From contig JANXXE010000028.1 in assembly GCA_025350815.1 (NCBI GenBank), positions 1-52,946 of the forward strand: 52,946 nt of DNA, written 5' to 3'. Numbering within the stretch: position 1 is the stretch's first letter; each line of letters opens with the position of its first letter. The notes below the pieces were generated by a model. That model was given only the letters and a program-made list of their open reading frames with translations, did no database searches and had not been told where the DNA came from. Below are positions 41,896-48,870 of this stretch, piece after piece. The position numbers and the translations under genes were made by a program. The DNA is from Myxococcales bacterium. Its GTDB lineage: Bacteria > Myxococcota_A > Polyangia > Fen-1088.

Positions 41896-42282
41896 CTAGG
41901 CGGCGTCCCGGAACTTGGTCAGGGCCGAATAATGCTTGCTGACAGCCAGGGCGACGTCGTCGATCACCGCCTGGAACTCGTTGAAGTCGAGGTTTTCCAG
42001 CGCCAGCGCGTGCACGATGACGATGGCGTTGCCCTCGATGCCAAAGGCGCCATGCACCATGTCCGTCGTGTTCAAGGTCAAAAGGGTCTGGAAAAGCGCC
42101 TCTCGCTGTCCCTGCTGCGGCAGGTCCATCACCTTCAGGCGGAACGCCAGGACCGGGCCCGCTATCGAGATCAGCAGATTCTCGTGCCCCTCGGGCTGAA
42201 CCTTCCAGATGTCCGGCGCCAGTTGCTCATACGGCAGGCCCGCCCTCATGAGGTACGATTCGATGTCTTCTCGGCCCTTCAT
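41896..42282 (-). CDS. YbjN-like / type III chaperone-fold small protein
   Basis: 128 residues from ATG 42282 (MKGREDIESYLMRAGLPYEQLAPDIW). The pattern of an N-terminal helix, WKVQPEG beta-hairpin, LLISIAGPVLAFRLKVMDLP, LFQTLLTLNTTDMVHGAFGIEGNAIVIVHALALENLDFNEFQAVIDDVALAVSKHY matches the YbjN/secretion-chaperone-like fold. Such proteins usually act as small adaptors. The frame opens upstream to 42357, but that part is not conserved-looking. TTGTCG-N17-TACCCT ends 8 nt before the ATG. PspA follows 26 nt later, so a functional link to membrane stress is likely. Confidence 0.82.
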   Translation of the reverse strand: MKGREDIESYLMRAGLPYEQLAPDIWKVQPEGHENLLISIAGPVLAFRLKVMDLPQQGQREALFQTLLTLNTTDMVHGAFGIEGNAIVIVHALALENLDFNEFQAVIDDVALAVSKHYSALTKFRDAA

Positions 42283-42290
42283 GATGGGGC

Positions 42291-42319
42291 AGGGTAGTCG
42301 ATTCCGGGCGTGTCGACAA
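42291..42319 (-). promoter_or_regulatory. Promoter of the YbjN-like/pspA unit
   Basis: Minus strand TTGTCG (42319-42314), a 17-bp spacer and TACCCT (42296-42291), then 8 nt to ATG 42282, with no Shine-Dalgarno sequence. The next gene in the unit has a strong one. Confidence 0.52.
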
Positions 42320-42421
42320 ACCAGGGCAGGAAGTCCGCGAAGAAATGGCATCGGCAATCGACGCCGTGATCCCGGGACTAGTTGAACGAAGCCTGTTACT
42401 GTGGTACCCGAAATCGCTCCA

Positions 42422-43162
42422 ATGGCCCTCGATCCAACTACCTTGCCGCGTCACGTTGCAATCATCATGGATGGTAACGGCCGGTGGGCGCAGCGGCGGG
42501 GGTTGGCCCGCGTCGAGGGTCATCGCAAGGGCGCCGTTGCGGTACGCGAGGTCGTGCGGGCCTCGCGCGAGGTGGGACTGCGCGCGCTGACGCTGTACGC
42601 GTTCTCGTCGCAGAACTGGCAGCGCCCGGCCGACGAGGTCGCCACGCTGATGCAGCTGTTGCGCGACTATGTGATCGAGGAGCGTGCCGAGATCATGGAC
42701 AACGCAATCCGGCTGATTGCGATTGGCGACGTGGATCGGCTGCCCGATTTTGTGCGCGAGCCCCTGGAAACGCTGATGCGCGATTCAGCGGGTAACCGCG
42801 CCATGACGTTGTGCCTGGCGCTGTCTTACGGCGGGCGCGAATCGATCCTGTCGACCACGCGCGCGCTGTGTGACATGGCGGCGCGCGGTACCCTCAAGCC
42901 CGAAGACATCACAGAGGATCGGTTTTCGTCTGCCCTGCAGACCGGCGGGCTGCCCCAGCTGGATCTGCTGATTCGCACCTCCGGTGAGGAACGCCTGTCC
43001 AACTTCCTGTTGTGGGAATCGGCCTATGCCGAGTTCTATTTCACCGATACTTTCTGGCCGGAATTCGGACGGGACGACCTGCTGGGCGCGCTTGAGTCGT
43101 ATCACGGGCGCGAGCGGCGATTCGGACGCACAACAGAACAGATCCTTCGCAGTCACGGATAG
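42422..43162 (+). CDS. uppS: Undecaprenyl diphosphate synthase
   Basis: 246 residues. cis-Prenyltransferase motifs are complete: the Mg-binding Asp17 in IIMDGNGRW, GHRKGAVAVREVVRASREVG, LYAFSSQNWQRP, and the late RTSGEERLSNFLLWESAYAEFYF. It makes the C55 carrier lipid for peptidoglycan and O-antigen. A GTG at 42401 would add seven residues; I prefer ATG 42422, which starts MALDPTTLPRHVAIIMDG. No Shine-Dalgarno sequence is visible, and TACTGT lies about 20 nt upstream. cdsA follows after 4 nt, a classic pairing in bacteria. Confidence 0.96.
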   Translation: MALDPTTLPRHVAIIMDGNGRWAQRRGLARVEGHRKGAVAVREVVRASREVGLRALTLYAFSSQNWQRPADEVATLMQLLRDYVIEERAEIMDNAIRLIAIGDVDRLPDFVREPLETLMRDSAGNRAMTLCLALSYGGRESILSTTRALCDMAARGTLKPEDITEDRFSSALQTGGLPQLDLLIRTSGEERLSNFLLWESAYAEFYFTDTFWPEFGRDDLLGALESYHGRERRFGRTTEQILRSHG

Positions 43163-43166
43163 GCGC

Positions 43167-43985
43167 GTGGCGCTGAAGGCGGATCGAAACCTTCTGCTGC
43201 GGGTGCTGTCGGCGGCGGTTGGCATACCGCTGCTGGTGCTGCTGGTGCTGTGGCGGCAGTCCCTGGGTTTCGGGTTGCTGATGTTGGTCGCAGCGGCGGT
43301 GGGTCTGTCCGAATACGGTCAGCTGGTGCTGCAGGACTGGCCGCGCGGACGGCACGCGGTGGTCGTGGTCGGCACGGCGTTGTCCGCCGGCCTGTACTTT
43401 CAGCCCGAGCGCGCGCTGGCCTGGGTGATGGCGGCGGTGATACTTGGTGGCGCCGCCGCGCTTTTGGCAGTCGACGACATTTCCCGGGCGGGCAGCCGCC
43501 TGGCCCTGGTCGTGTTTGGCGTCTTCTACGTGGGCGCCCTGATCGTGGCTCTGCCCCTGCTTCAGCGCGACGTTGAACACGGACCCCTGTGGGTACTGGC
43601 CGCCGTGGCGGTGACGTTTGCCAATGACACGGGCGCCTATTTCACCGGCCGGGCGGTGGGTAGGCGAAAACTGGCGCCCGCTGTTTCACCGGGCAAGACG
43701 GTCGAAGGGGCTGTCGGCGGCATGGCGGCAGGACTCGCGATGCTGCTGCTGGCGCGGCAGACGTTCTTCACCGCGCTTGAACTGCGTGACTGCCTGATCA
43801 TCGGCATCGTGGGTGGCGTTCTGGGTCCCATGGGGGATCTGGTCGAGTCGATGCTGAAGCGCTCGGTCGGGGCCAAGGATTCCGGCAAATTGATTCCTGG
43901 CCACGGCGGCATGCTGGACCGTATCGACGCCCTGCTGTTCGTGGGCGCCTACGTCTATCTGCATGCCCGCTTCGTGCGGTTTTAG
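43167..43985 (+). CDS. cdsA: Phosphatidate cytidylyltransferase
   Basis: 272 residues with about eight membrane segments. It makes CDP-diacylglycerol from phosphatidate and CTP, the precursor of all major phospholipids. The C-terminal CdsA signature is present with its Lys-Asp and Asp-Arg pairs (SMLKRSVGAKDSGKLIPGHGGMLDRIDALLF), as is FANDTGAYFTGRAVGRRKLAPAVSPGKTVEG. The start is GTG 43167, 4 nt after uppS (MALKADRNLLLRVLSA). The hairpin at 44006-44029 follows 20 nt later. Confidence 0.95.
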   Translation: MALKADRNLLLRVLSAAVGIPLLVLLVLWRQSLGFGLLMLVAAAVGLSEYGQLVLQDWPRGRHAVVVVGTALSAGLYFQPERALAWVMAAVILGGAAALLAVDDISRAGSRLALVVFGVFYVGALIVALPLLQRDVEHGPLWVLAAVAVTFANDTGAYFTGRAVGRRKLAPAVSPGKTVEGAVGGMAAGLAMLLLARQTFFTALELRDCLIIGIVGGVLGPMGDLVESMLKRSVGAKDSGKLIPGHGGMLDRIDALLFVGAYVYLHARFVRF

Positions 43986-44002
43986 CGGGGCCCAGATACG
44001 GC

Positions 44003-44029
44003 AAAACCCCTGCGGTCGCCCGCAGGGGT
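44003..44029 (-). terminator. Terminator-like hairpin downstream of cdsA, U-tract on the minus strand
   Basis: ACCCCTGCGG/CCGCAGGGGT with TCGC loop. Read on the plus strand no U-run follows; read on the minus strand it is followed by TTTTGCC. It would therefore end a minus-strand RNA from the gap better than the uppS-cdsA transcript. Confidence 0.5.
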
Positions 44030-44236
44030 ATCACCACCAATAACGAAGCTAGATAAATTAAGCTCTGCTAATCAAAGCGGCTGTTAGTGCCGCGTATTCA
44101 GGTCACACCGGCTTGCGCCGGTGTGGTGGGAGGAGGAGAACTTCCGGAGGTCGTCCCCTGGAAGCTGCCTCTGCTTGCCACTGGGTAGCAAGGGTCGTGC
44201 CGATGAAATTTCAGCCGCCTAGGTCGCAGCGAACTC

Positions 44237-44265
44237 TTGGAAATCCTGGCTCTTCCGTGTTATGA
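44237..44265 (+). promoter_or_regulatory. Candidate RNase E/G promoter
   Basis: TTGGAA (44237-44242), a 17-bp spacer and TTATGA (44260-44265), predicting a leader of about 90 nt that contains the CCCTGAC hairpin and the T7 run. Confidence 0.45.
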
Positions 44266-44307
44266 GCGACTATCCTTCAGTCGCGCGATCGGCCACGGAC
44301 TTGTTGA

Positions 44308-44352
44308 ACCCTGACATTCGCGTCAGGGGTTGCTCCTGCGGCGCGGTTTTTT
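44308..44352 (+). promoter_or_regulatory. Possible attenuator in the RNase E/G leader
   Basis: CCCTGAC/GTCAGGG (44309-44315 with 44322-44328) competes for bases with CAGGGG/CTCCTG (44324-44329 with 44333-44338, loop TTG). The latter is closer to the GCGCGG-TTTTTTT run ending at 44352, 12 nt before the ATG. Alternative folding could switch between read-through and termination. Confidence 0.35.
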
Positions 44353-44364
44353 TCATAGTCGTTC

Positions 44365-46179
44365 ATGCCTAGCAGCCTGATCCTTATTAACGCGGACGGT
44401 CCCGAGACCCGCGTGGCCTTGGTCGATGGTGGCTTGCTGGCCGAGCTCTATATCGAGCGCAAGCGCGAGCGCGGCATAGCCGGCAACATTTACAAGGGCC
44501 GGGTCGAGCGGGTGTTGCCGGGGATGCAGGCCGCGTTCATTAACATCGGCCTTGAGAAGTCCGCGTATCTGCATGTGTCGGACGTAAGAGGGACGCCTGA
44601 TGATCTCAAGCGCCTTCTGGCCGGTGGCGAGCAGCGGTCGGACGAAGAAGATGACGAGATAGAACCGCCTTCGAGCGGGGCCCGCATCGAGGATCTGCTG
44701 AAAGAGGGTCAGGAAATCGTCGTCCAGGTCACCAAGGAGCCCATCAGCACCAAGGGGCCGCGGACGACGCGGTACATCTCGCTGCCTGGCCGGCACCTGG
44801 TGTTCATGCCAACGGTCGACCACATTGGTATTTCGCGTCGTATTTCTTCGGACAAAGAGCGACGCCGTCTCCGCGATCTGGTCGAGCAGGTGCGACCGCC
44901 CGGCTCGGGCTTCATCGTTCGCACCGTGGCCGATGGGATTGCGGAAAAAGATCTCCGCGCCGACATGGAGTTTCTCATCAAGCTGTGGAACGAGGTCGTC
45001 CGGCGCACCGAAAGCGTCCGCTGCCCGGCGCTGATCTACAACGATCTGGATCTACTGCTGCGCACTGTGCGGGATTTGTTCACCGCCGATGTGGAAAAGC
45101 TGATCATCGATTCCCGCTCGGAGTACGACCGGGTCAAGAAGTTCGTTGCCGCGTTCATGCCGGACTTTGCCGGGCAGATCGACCTATACGACGGGCCCGA
45201 ACCGATCTTCGACGGTTACGGCATCGAGATCGAAATCGACCGCGCCCTTGAGCGCAAGGTGTGGCTGAAATCTGGCGGCTACCTGATCGTCGACGAGATG
45301 GAGGCGCTGACCGCCGTCGACGTGAATACCGGCCGCTTCGTCGGCAAGAAGAGCCTCGAAGACACCATCACGCAAACCAACCTTGAGGCCGCGCGCGAGG
45401 TTGCCGAGCAACTGAGAATTCGTTCACTCGGCGGCATTATCGTCGTCGATTTCATCGACATGGACCGTTCGTCGAACCGCGACAAGGTCATGCGGGCCTT
45501 CAACGATCACCTGCGCCGAGATCGGGCCAAGGCGACGGTCACGCGGATCTCCGAGTTGGGCCTGGTCGAGATGACGCGCAAGCGGACGCGCGAATCGCTG
45601 CTGCACACGCTGACCGAGCCTTGCACCCACTGCGAGGGCAAGGGCTTCACCAAGTCCCGTCGCACCGTCGCCTACGAGATGCTGCGCGAACTGCGTCGCC
45701 AGGGTGGTCTCATCGAAGGCGACACCGTCTTTGTCGAGGTCCATCCCGAGGTGGCGCAGGCGCTGGCTACGACGGATCGCAGTTTCCTCGAGGACATGGA
45801 GAAGCGCCTTCAAAAGCGCATCATGGTGAAGGCGCGCGGGTCCTTCCACATGGAGGACTTCGAGATCCGCTCGCCGGGCGACAAGGCGCCGATTGAGCGT
45901 TCAGACGCGGCCGGGCGCGAGGGTGAAAAGACCGAAACGCGTCGTCGTCGCCGTCGTCGTCGGGCCCTGGGCTCGCCGGCCGAGGTCGAGGCGTTGATGG
46001 AAGAGGAAGAGCGCAACAGCGTCGTCGATCCGGAGGCCATGGCCGAGGTCTTCTCGGAGGAGGCCGAAGTGGCGGCGTCCGCGGCGGCTTCTGCGGCGGC
46101 GGCCCCGTCTGGGGGTGACCCGCGCCCCGACCAGCCCGCGGCTGAGCCGGGTCAGGCCGATAAGGTTCAGGAGCCGTAG
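44365..46179 (+). CDS. rng: Ribonuclease E/G family endoribonuclease
   Basis: 604 residues. The S1 domain is near the N-terminus (IYKGRVERVLPGMQAAFINIGLEKSAYLHVSD). The RNase H-like/DNase I-like core carries the catalytic Asp at about 319 (LTAVDVNTGRF) and Asp at about 362 (IIVVDFIDMD). The Zn-link is CTHC at about 420-423. The tail from about 520 has an Arg-rich patch (RRRRRRR), then acidic and Ala/Pro stretches, shorter than the RNase E scaffold. It processes rRNA and starts mRNA decay. Length and core are closer to RNase G, with a short extension; rng is used for convenience. The start ATG follows a T7 run and has no Shine-Dalgarno sequence. Confidence 0.95.
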   Translation: MPSSLILINADGPETRVALVDGGLLAELYIERKRERGIAGNIYKGRVERVLPGMQAAFINIGLEKSAYLHVSDVRGTPDDLKRLLAGGEQRSDEEDDEIEPPSSGARIEDLLKEGQEIVVQVTKEPISTKGPRTTRYISLPGRHLVFMPTVDHIGISRRISSDKERRRLRDLVEQVRPPGSGFIVRTVADGIAEKDLRADMEFLIKLWNEVVRRTESVRCPALIYNDLDLLLRTVRDLFTADVEKLIIDSRSEYDRVKKFVAAFMPDFAGQIDLYDGPEPIFDGYGIEIEIDRALERKVWLKSGGYLIVDEMEALTAVDVNTGRFVGKKSLEDTITQTNLEAAREVAEQLRIRSLGGIIVVDFIDMDRSSNRDKVMRAFNDHLRRDRAKATVTRISELGLVEMTRKRTRESLLHTLTEPCTHCEGKGFTKSRRTVAYEMLRELRRQGGLIEGDTVFVEVHPEVAQALATTDRSFLEDMEKRLQKRIMVKARGSFHMEDFEIRSPGDKAPIERSDAAGREGEKTETRRRRRRRRALGSPAEVEALMEEEERNSVVDPEAMAEVFSEEAEVAASAAASAAAAPSGGDPRPDQPAAEPGQADKVQEP

Positions 46180-46206
46180 GGGCGTAGCCCGGGGAGGCCG
46201 AGCGCT

Positions 46207-46551
46207 GTGGGCGGACCAGCAGATACGAGAGATTCACAGCCGCGCCACAAGCGCGTCGACGTGAATCTCGAATTCGATTCGCTGGAGCGTCTGGGAGCCT
46301 ACATGGCCGACGTCTCGAAGTCGGGGGCCTTCATTCGTGCGCGCGAGCCGTGGCCGGTCGGGACGCGCTTGCGGATGCGTTTCACCATCCTGGTCGAGGA
46401 TCCCGAGATCTTCGAAGGACTAGGCGAGGTCGTGCGCGTCAGTGAGCGCCCGCGCGGAATGGGCGTTTCGTTCGTCGAGCTCACGGAGGGCTCCCAGCGC
46501 CTGCTCGACAAGATCGTGGCCGCCAAGGGCGCGCGGCCCCGTCGTCGTTGA
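46207..46551 (+). CDS. PilZ-like domain protein (TIGR02266 type)
   Basis: 114 residues. It has the myxobacterial variant of PilZ: HKRVDVNLEFDSLERLGAYMADVSKSGAFIRAREPWPVGTRLRMRF, then GEVVRVSERPRGMGVSFVELTEGSQRLLDKIV. In canonical PilZ, RxxxR and DxSxxG bind c-di-GMP; here the second motif is DVSKSG, while the first (KRVDVN) is degenerate, so nucleotide binding is uncertain. The GTG start is supported by GGGGAGG 7 nt upstream. It may be co-transcribed with the RNase gene. It ends 1 nt before the stop of the MoaD-MoaE gene. Confidence 0.88.
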   Translation: MGGPADTRDSQPRHKRVDVNLEFDSLERLGAYMADVSKSGAFIRAREPWPVGTRLRMRFTILVEDPEIFEGLGEVVRVSERPRGMGVSFVELTEGSQRLLDKIVAAKGARPRRR

Positions 46552-46552
46552 T

Positions 46553-47218
46553 TCACGGCCCGAGGCCCACCCACACAGCGCCATCCGCGCCGGTCTCTTT
46601 TTTCCAGATGGGTGCGCGCTGTTTCAGGCGTTCGATGGCTGCCCGGCAGGCCTCGAAGGCTTCGGCGCGGTGGGGCGCTGAGGCGGCGATGATGACGGCG
46701 GGCTGGCCCACGACCAAGGTGCCCGTGCGGTGCTGGATGGCCACGCGAACGCCGGGCCATTCATTCTCGATCTCATCGGCGATTGCCGCCAGGACCTGCT
46801 CGGCCATCGGCACGAAGGCCTCGTATTCGAGGTGGTCAACCTGACTCAGCTGCCCCTGCCGGCGGACACAGCCAGTGAAGGTGACGATGCCGCCCTGTTC
46901 GGGGGCAGTCACGGCGGCCATCACTTCGTCGAGGGACAGCGCGGAATCCCTGACGGCGATTCGCCGGCCGTTCGCGCCGCCCGCGACCGGCGGAATCAGC
47001 GCGAGCTCGTCGCCATCGGCAAGGGGCTGTGTCGCGGGCGCCATCTCTCGGTTCACCGCCGTACGGAGTTGCGGAAGTAGCGCGCCGAGGTCAGCGTGCA
47101 GCGCCTTCAGGCTGTCGAGAGCGGTGGCCACTGTCGCACCTTGGGCGACATCGATCGTCTCGCCGCTGCGACCGAGTCTTTCCTTTACGACGGCGAAGTA
47201 AAGGACTGTGATCCGCAT
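46553..47218 (-). CDS. MoaD-MoaE fusion (molybdopterin synthase)
   Basis: 221 residues. Residues 1-81 are MoaD, a beta-grasp sulphur carrier (MRITVLYFAVVKERLGRSGE) ending in PPVAGG, with the double Gly at about 80-81. Residues 86-221 are MoaE: QGGIVTFTGCVRRQ, YEAFVPMAEQVL, HRTGTLVVGQPAVIIAASAPHRAEAFEACRAAIERLKQRAPIWKKE, with the catalytic lysines. It converts precursor Z (cPMP) to molybdopterin. In separate proteins the MoaD glycine must be a free C-terminus; here it is internal (GGANGRR), so proteolysis or another mechanism is needed. The start is ATG 47218; the frame opens 24 nt earlier. Confidence 0.93.
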   Translation of the reverse strand: MRITVLYFAVVKERLGRSGETIDVAQGATVATALDSLKALHADLGALLPQLRTAVNREMAPATQPLADGDELALIPPVAGGANGRRIAVRDSALSLDEVMAAVTAPEQGGIVTFTGCVRRQGQLSQVDHLEYEAFVPMAEQVLAAIADEIENEWPGVRVAIQHRTGTLVVGQPAVIIAASAPHRAEAFEACRAAIERLKQRAPIWKKETGADGAVWVGLGP

Positions 47219-47265
47219 GGGGACTTTTACCAGGATTGGCACGTACGGCGATAGGTGGGTTCATT

Positions 47266-47274
47266 TTATCCACA
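47266..47274 (+). promoter_or_regulatory. Single consensus DnaA box
   Basis: TTATCCACA, an exact match to TTATNCACA, in the AT-rich 187-bp divergent gap between moaD-moaE and the SprT-like gene. No second box was found nearby, so an origin is unlikely; regulation or DnaA titration is possible, as is chance. Confidence 0.4.
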
Positions 47275-47405
47275 GGAAAAGTCAAATAAGTCCGAAACGA
47301 TATGAATTTTGCTGTGGCGAATTCCGGTTGCTAGCATTTGCCCTGTCGCGCACCGGAAACTTTCCCTGGCGCCCGATCTAGGTCAATCTTGTTGAGGCCC
47401 TTCAT

Positions 47406-48245
47406 TTGACGCAAAACCCACATCCCCATACGCAGCTGGCGCTGCCCTTCGTGCCGCCGACTGGCCGCTCGGAAGAGCCCGCCGTCGTGTCGGAGTCGCG
47501 CCGTGATCGGCGAACGGAGGTCGCCGCTCGTCGTGTTCGGCTGAACCGCGCCGAGCGATCCGTGCAGGAGGAGCAACTTGAGGCCGCTTTGTCGAGCTGT
47601 CTGCCGCCCGGGAAGACGCTGCGCCTGTCGCTGACGGACAACCGCTACACGATGGTGGCCGTCCGTCGCGCGACTGCGGGCTACACGGTTCGCATTCATC
47701 GCATGTTCGCGGGGGCCGACGCCAAGATGGTGCGCGCGCTGGCTCGCTATGTCGTGCACAACGATCGCCGCGCGTCGGGCGTCATCGGCGATTTCATCGA
47801 CAAGCACCAGCACGTCATCGCGCAGCAGCCGCGGCGAACCCGGCGCCTCAAGGTCCGGACGGCAGGGCAGGTGCATGAGTTGCAGTCCATCTTCGACCGG
47901 CTGAACACCGAACACTTCGGCGGTATCCTGCAGGCGCAGATCACCTGGGGGCCGGGATTCCGGCACCGGCAACGCAGCCAGCGATCCATCAAGATGGGCA
48001 GCTTCTCGGTCGAGGACCGAGTCATCCGCATCCATCCGATTCTCGACCAGCAGAACGTGCCGCCTTACTTCATTGCGTGGATCGTCTTTCACGAGATGTT
48101 GCACGGTAAGCACCAGGTGGTGCGTCGCGGCGGGCGGCGTTGCTTCCATTCGCGGGAGTTCCTGGCGGAGGAGCGCACCTTCCCGGATTTTCAGCGCGCC
48201 TCGGCCTGGGAGAAGGCGAATATCGAGCACCTGCTGGGCGCCTGA
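47406..48245 (+). CDS. SprT-like / YgjP-like zinc metalloprotein
   Basis: 279 residues. The C-terminal half contains HExxH in IVFHEMLHGKHQV and a third-ligand candidate in CFHSREFLAEE, with the upstream helix ELQSIFDRLNTEHFGGILQAQITWGPG typical of SprT-type domains (compare SPRTN proteases acting on DNA-protein crosslinks). The N-terminal 80 residues are Arg/Glu-rich and not conserved-looking. The only start near the expected N-terminus is TTG 47406, with GAGG about 9 nt upstream; this is uncertain. The protein has no export signal and is probably cytoplasmic. Confidence 0.82.
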   Translation: MTQNPHPHTQLALPFVPPTGRSEEPAVVSESRRDRRTEVAARRVRLNRAERSVQEEQLEAALSSCLPPGKTLRLSLTDNRYTMVAVRRATAGYTVRIHRMFAGADAKMVRALARYVVHNDRRASGVIGDFIDKHQHVIAQQPRRTRRLKVRTAGQVHELQSIFDRLNTEHFGGILQAQITWGPGFRHRQRSQRSIKMGSFSVEDRVIRIHPILDQQNVPPYFIAWIVFHEMLHGKHQVVRRGGRRCFHSREFLAEERTFPDFQRASAWEKANIEHLLGA

Positions 48246-48370
48246 CAATTTGGCAGGCGGGGCCCCCGCGGGGCCGACGAACAGTCGCAGGTGGGACCAC
48301 GGGCGGCAGAAACCCGCTGAAATTGGCCCTTTTCGAGTGGAACGAATGATGCTTCTGTAGGGCCCAGCCC

Positions 48371-48859
48371 ATGAGGAGAATCAGCCTGTTTGCAACCGCC
48401 TGTTCAACGCTCGCCGTACTTGGGACCGCCGGGTGCGCACACCAGGTTGTCATTTCCGGTACGACGGTCCTTGCGACCGAGGACAACGTCGCCCTGCTGG
48501 AGGTCATCGAGCAGTACCGTGGGCGCCTGGTCGAGAAGAACGTCGAAGGCCTGCTGGTGCTGGCGTCGGACAAGTATTTCGAGGATTCGGGGACGCCGCG
48601 CGCGGACGACGATTACGGATACGACGGGCTGAAGACCGTATTGCGCAAGCGCCTGACGCGGCTGCGCACCCTGCGCTACGATATCCAGTATCGAAACGCG
48701 CGCATCACCGGCGACAGGGCAGAGGTAGAGGTCTTCATCACCGGTGCGTTCGAGCTGACAGCCCAGGCCGGAGACAGTTACCGCCGGGTCAGCGACTACC
48801 ACCGCTTTGTCCTCGAGCGCACGGCGAACAGGAAGTGGAAATTCCTCAGCGGCATGTAG
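48371..48859 (+). CDS. Lipoprotein with SnoaL/NTF2-like fold
   Basis: 162 residues. The leader LFATACSTLAVLGTAGC ends in a lipobox. The mature part has the NTF2-like order: helix NVALLEVIEQYRGRLVEKNVEGLLVLASDKYFEDSG, a turn with DDDYGYDG, then helix LKTVLRKRLTRLRTLRYDIQYRNARI and paired strands DRAEVEVFITGAFELTA and YHRFVLERTANRKWKFLSGM. No catalytic residues can be claimed. It is first in a run of three envelope genes (to 50556). The 125-bp upstream gap has a weak -10-like TTCTGT at 48353. Confidence 0.82.
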   Translation: MRRISLFATACSTLAVLGTAGCAHQVVISGTTVLATEDNVALLEVIEQYRGRLVEKNVEGLLVLASDKYFEDSGTPRADDDYGYDGLKTVLRKRLTRLRTLRYDIQYRNARITGDRAEVEVFITGAFELTAQAGDSYRRVSDYHRFVLERTANRKWKFLSGM

Positions 48860-48862
48860 AAT
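48835..48862 (+). promoter_or_regulatory. -10 element TAGAAT 8 nt before the second lipoprotein
   Basis: GTGGAA (48835-48840), 16 bp, TAGAAT (48857-48862), then CCGGCCCC and ATG 48871. The first three bases of the -10 are the stop codon of the preceding gene, so part of the match is constrained. Confidence 0.42.
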
Positions 48863-48870
48863 CCGGCCCC

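Larger units (their letters stand above)
43986..44364. other. 379-bp structured intergenic region upstream of RNase E/G
   Basis: There is no coding frame I accept. It holds four hairpins: 44006-44029 (10-bp stem, TCGC loop), 44077-44093 (GCGGC/GCCGC), 44104-44125 (9-bp stem, TTGC loop) and 44309-44328 (CCCTGAC/GTCAGGG). There is an AT-rich patch at 44040-44075, and a T7 run at 44346-44352. It was compared by eye with RNase P, SRP, 6S and tmRNA consensus elements without a match. It may contain an unrecognised ncRNA, the RNase E/G leader, or both. Confidence 0.55.

Noticed and set aside
44030-44352. 6S RNA, SRP RNA or RNase P RNA in the gap before RNase E/G
   Set aside because: The 3' part (hairpin then CTCCTGCGGCG) recalls the E. 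coli 6S end, but no 5' strand pairs with it at the right distance. The SRP GGAAG-loop and the RNase P GAAAGTCC and ACAGAA elements are absent.
48246-48275. Sigma-54-type promoter (TTGGCA-N-GC) before the NTF2-like lipoprotein
   Set aside because: GG at -24 is followed 10 bp later by CC, not the required GC, and the site lies too far upstream.
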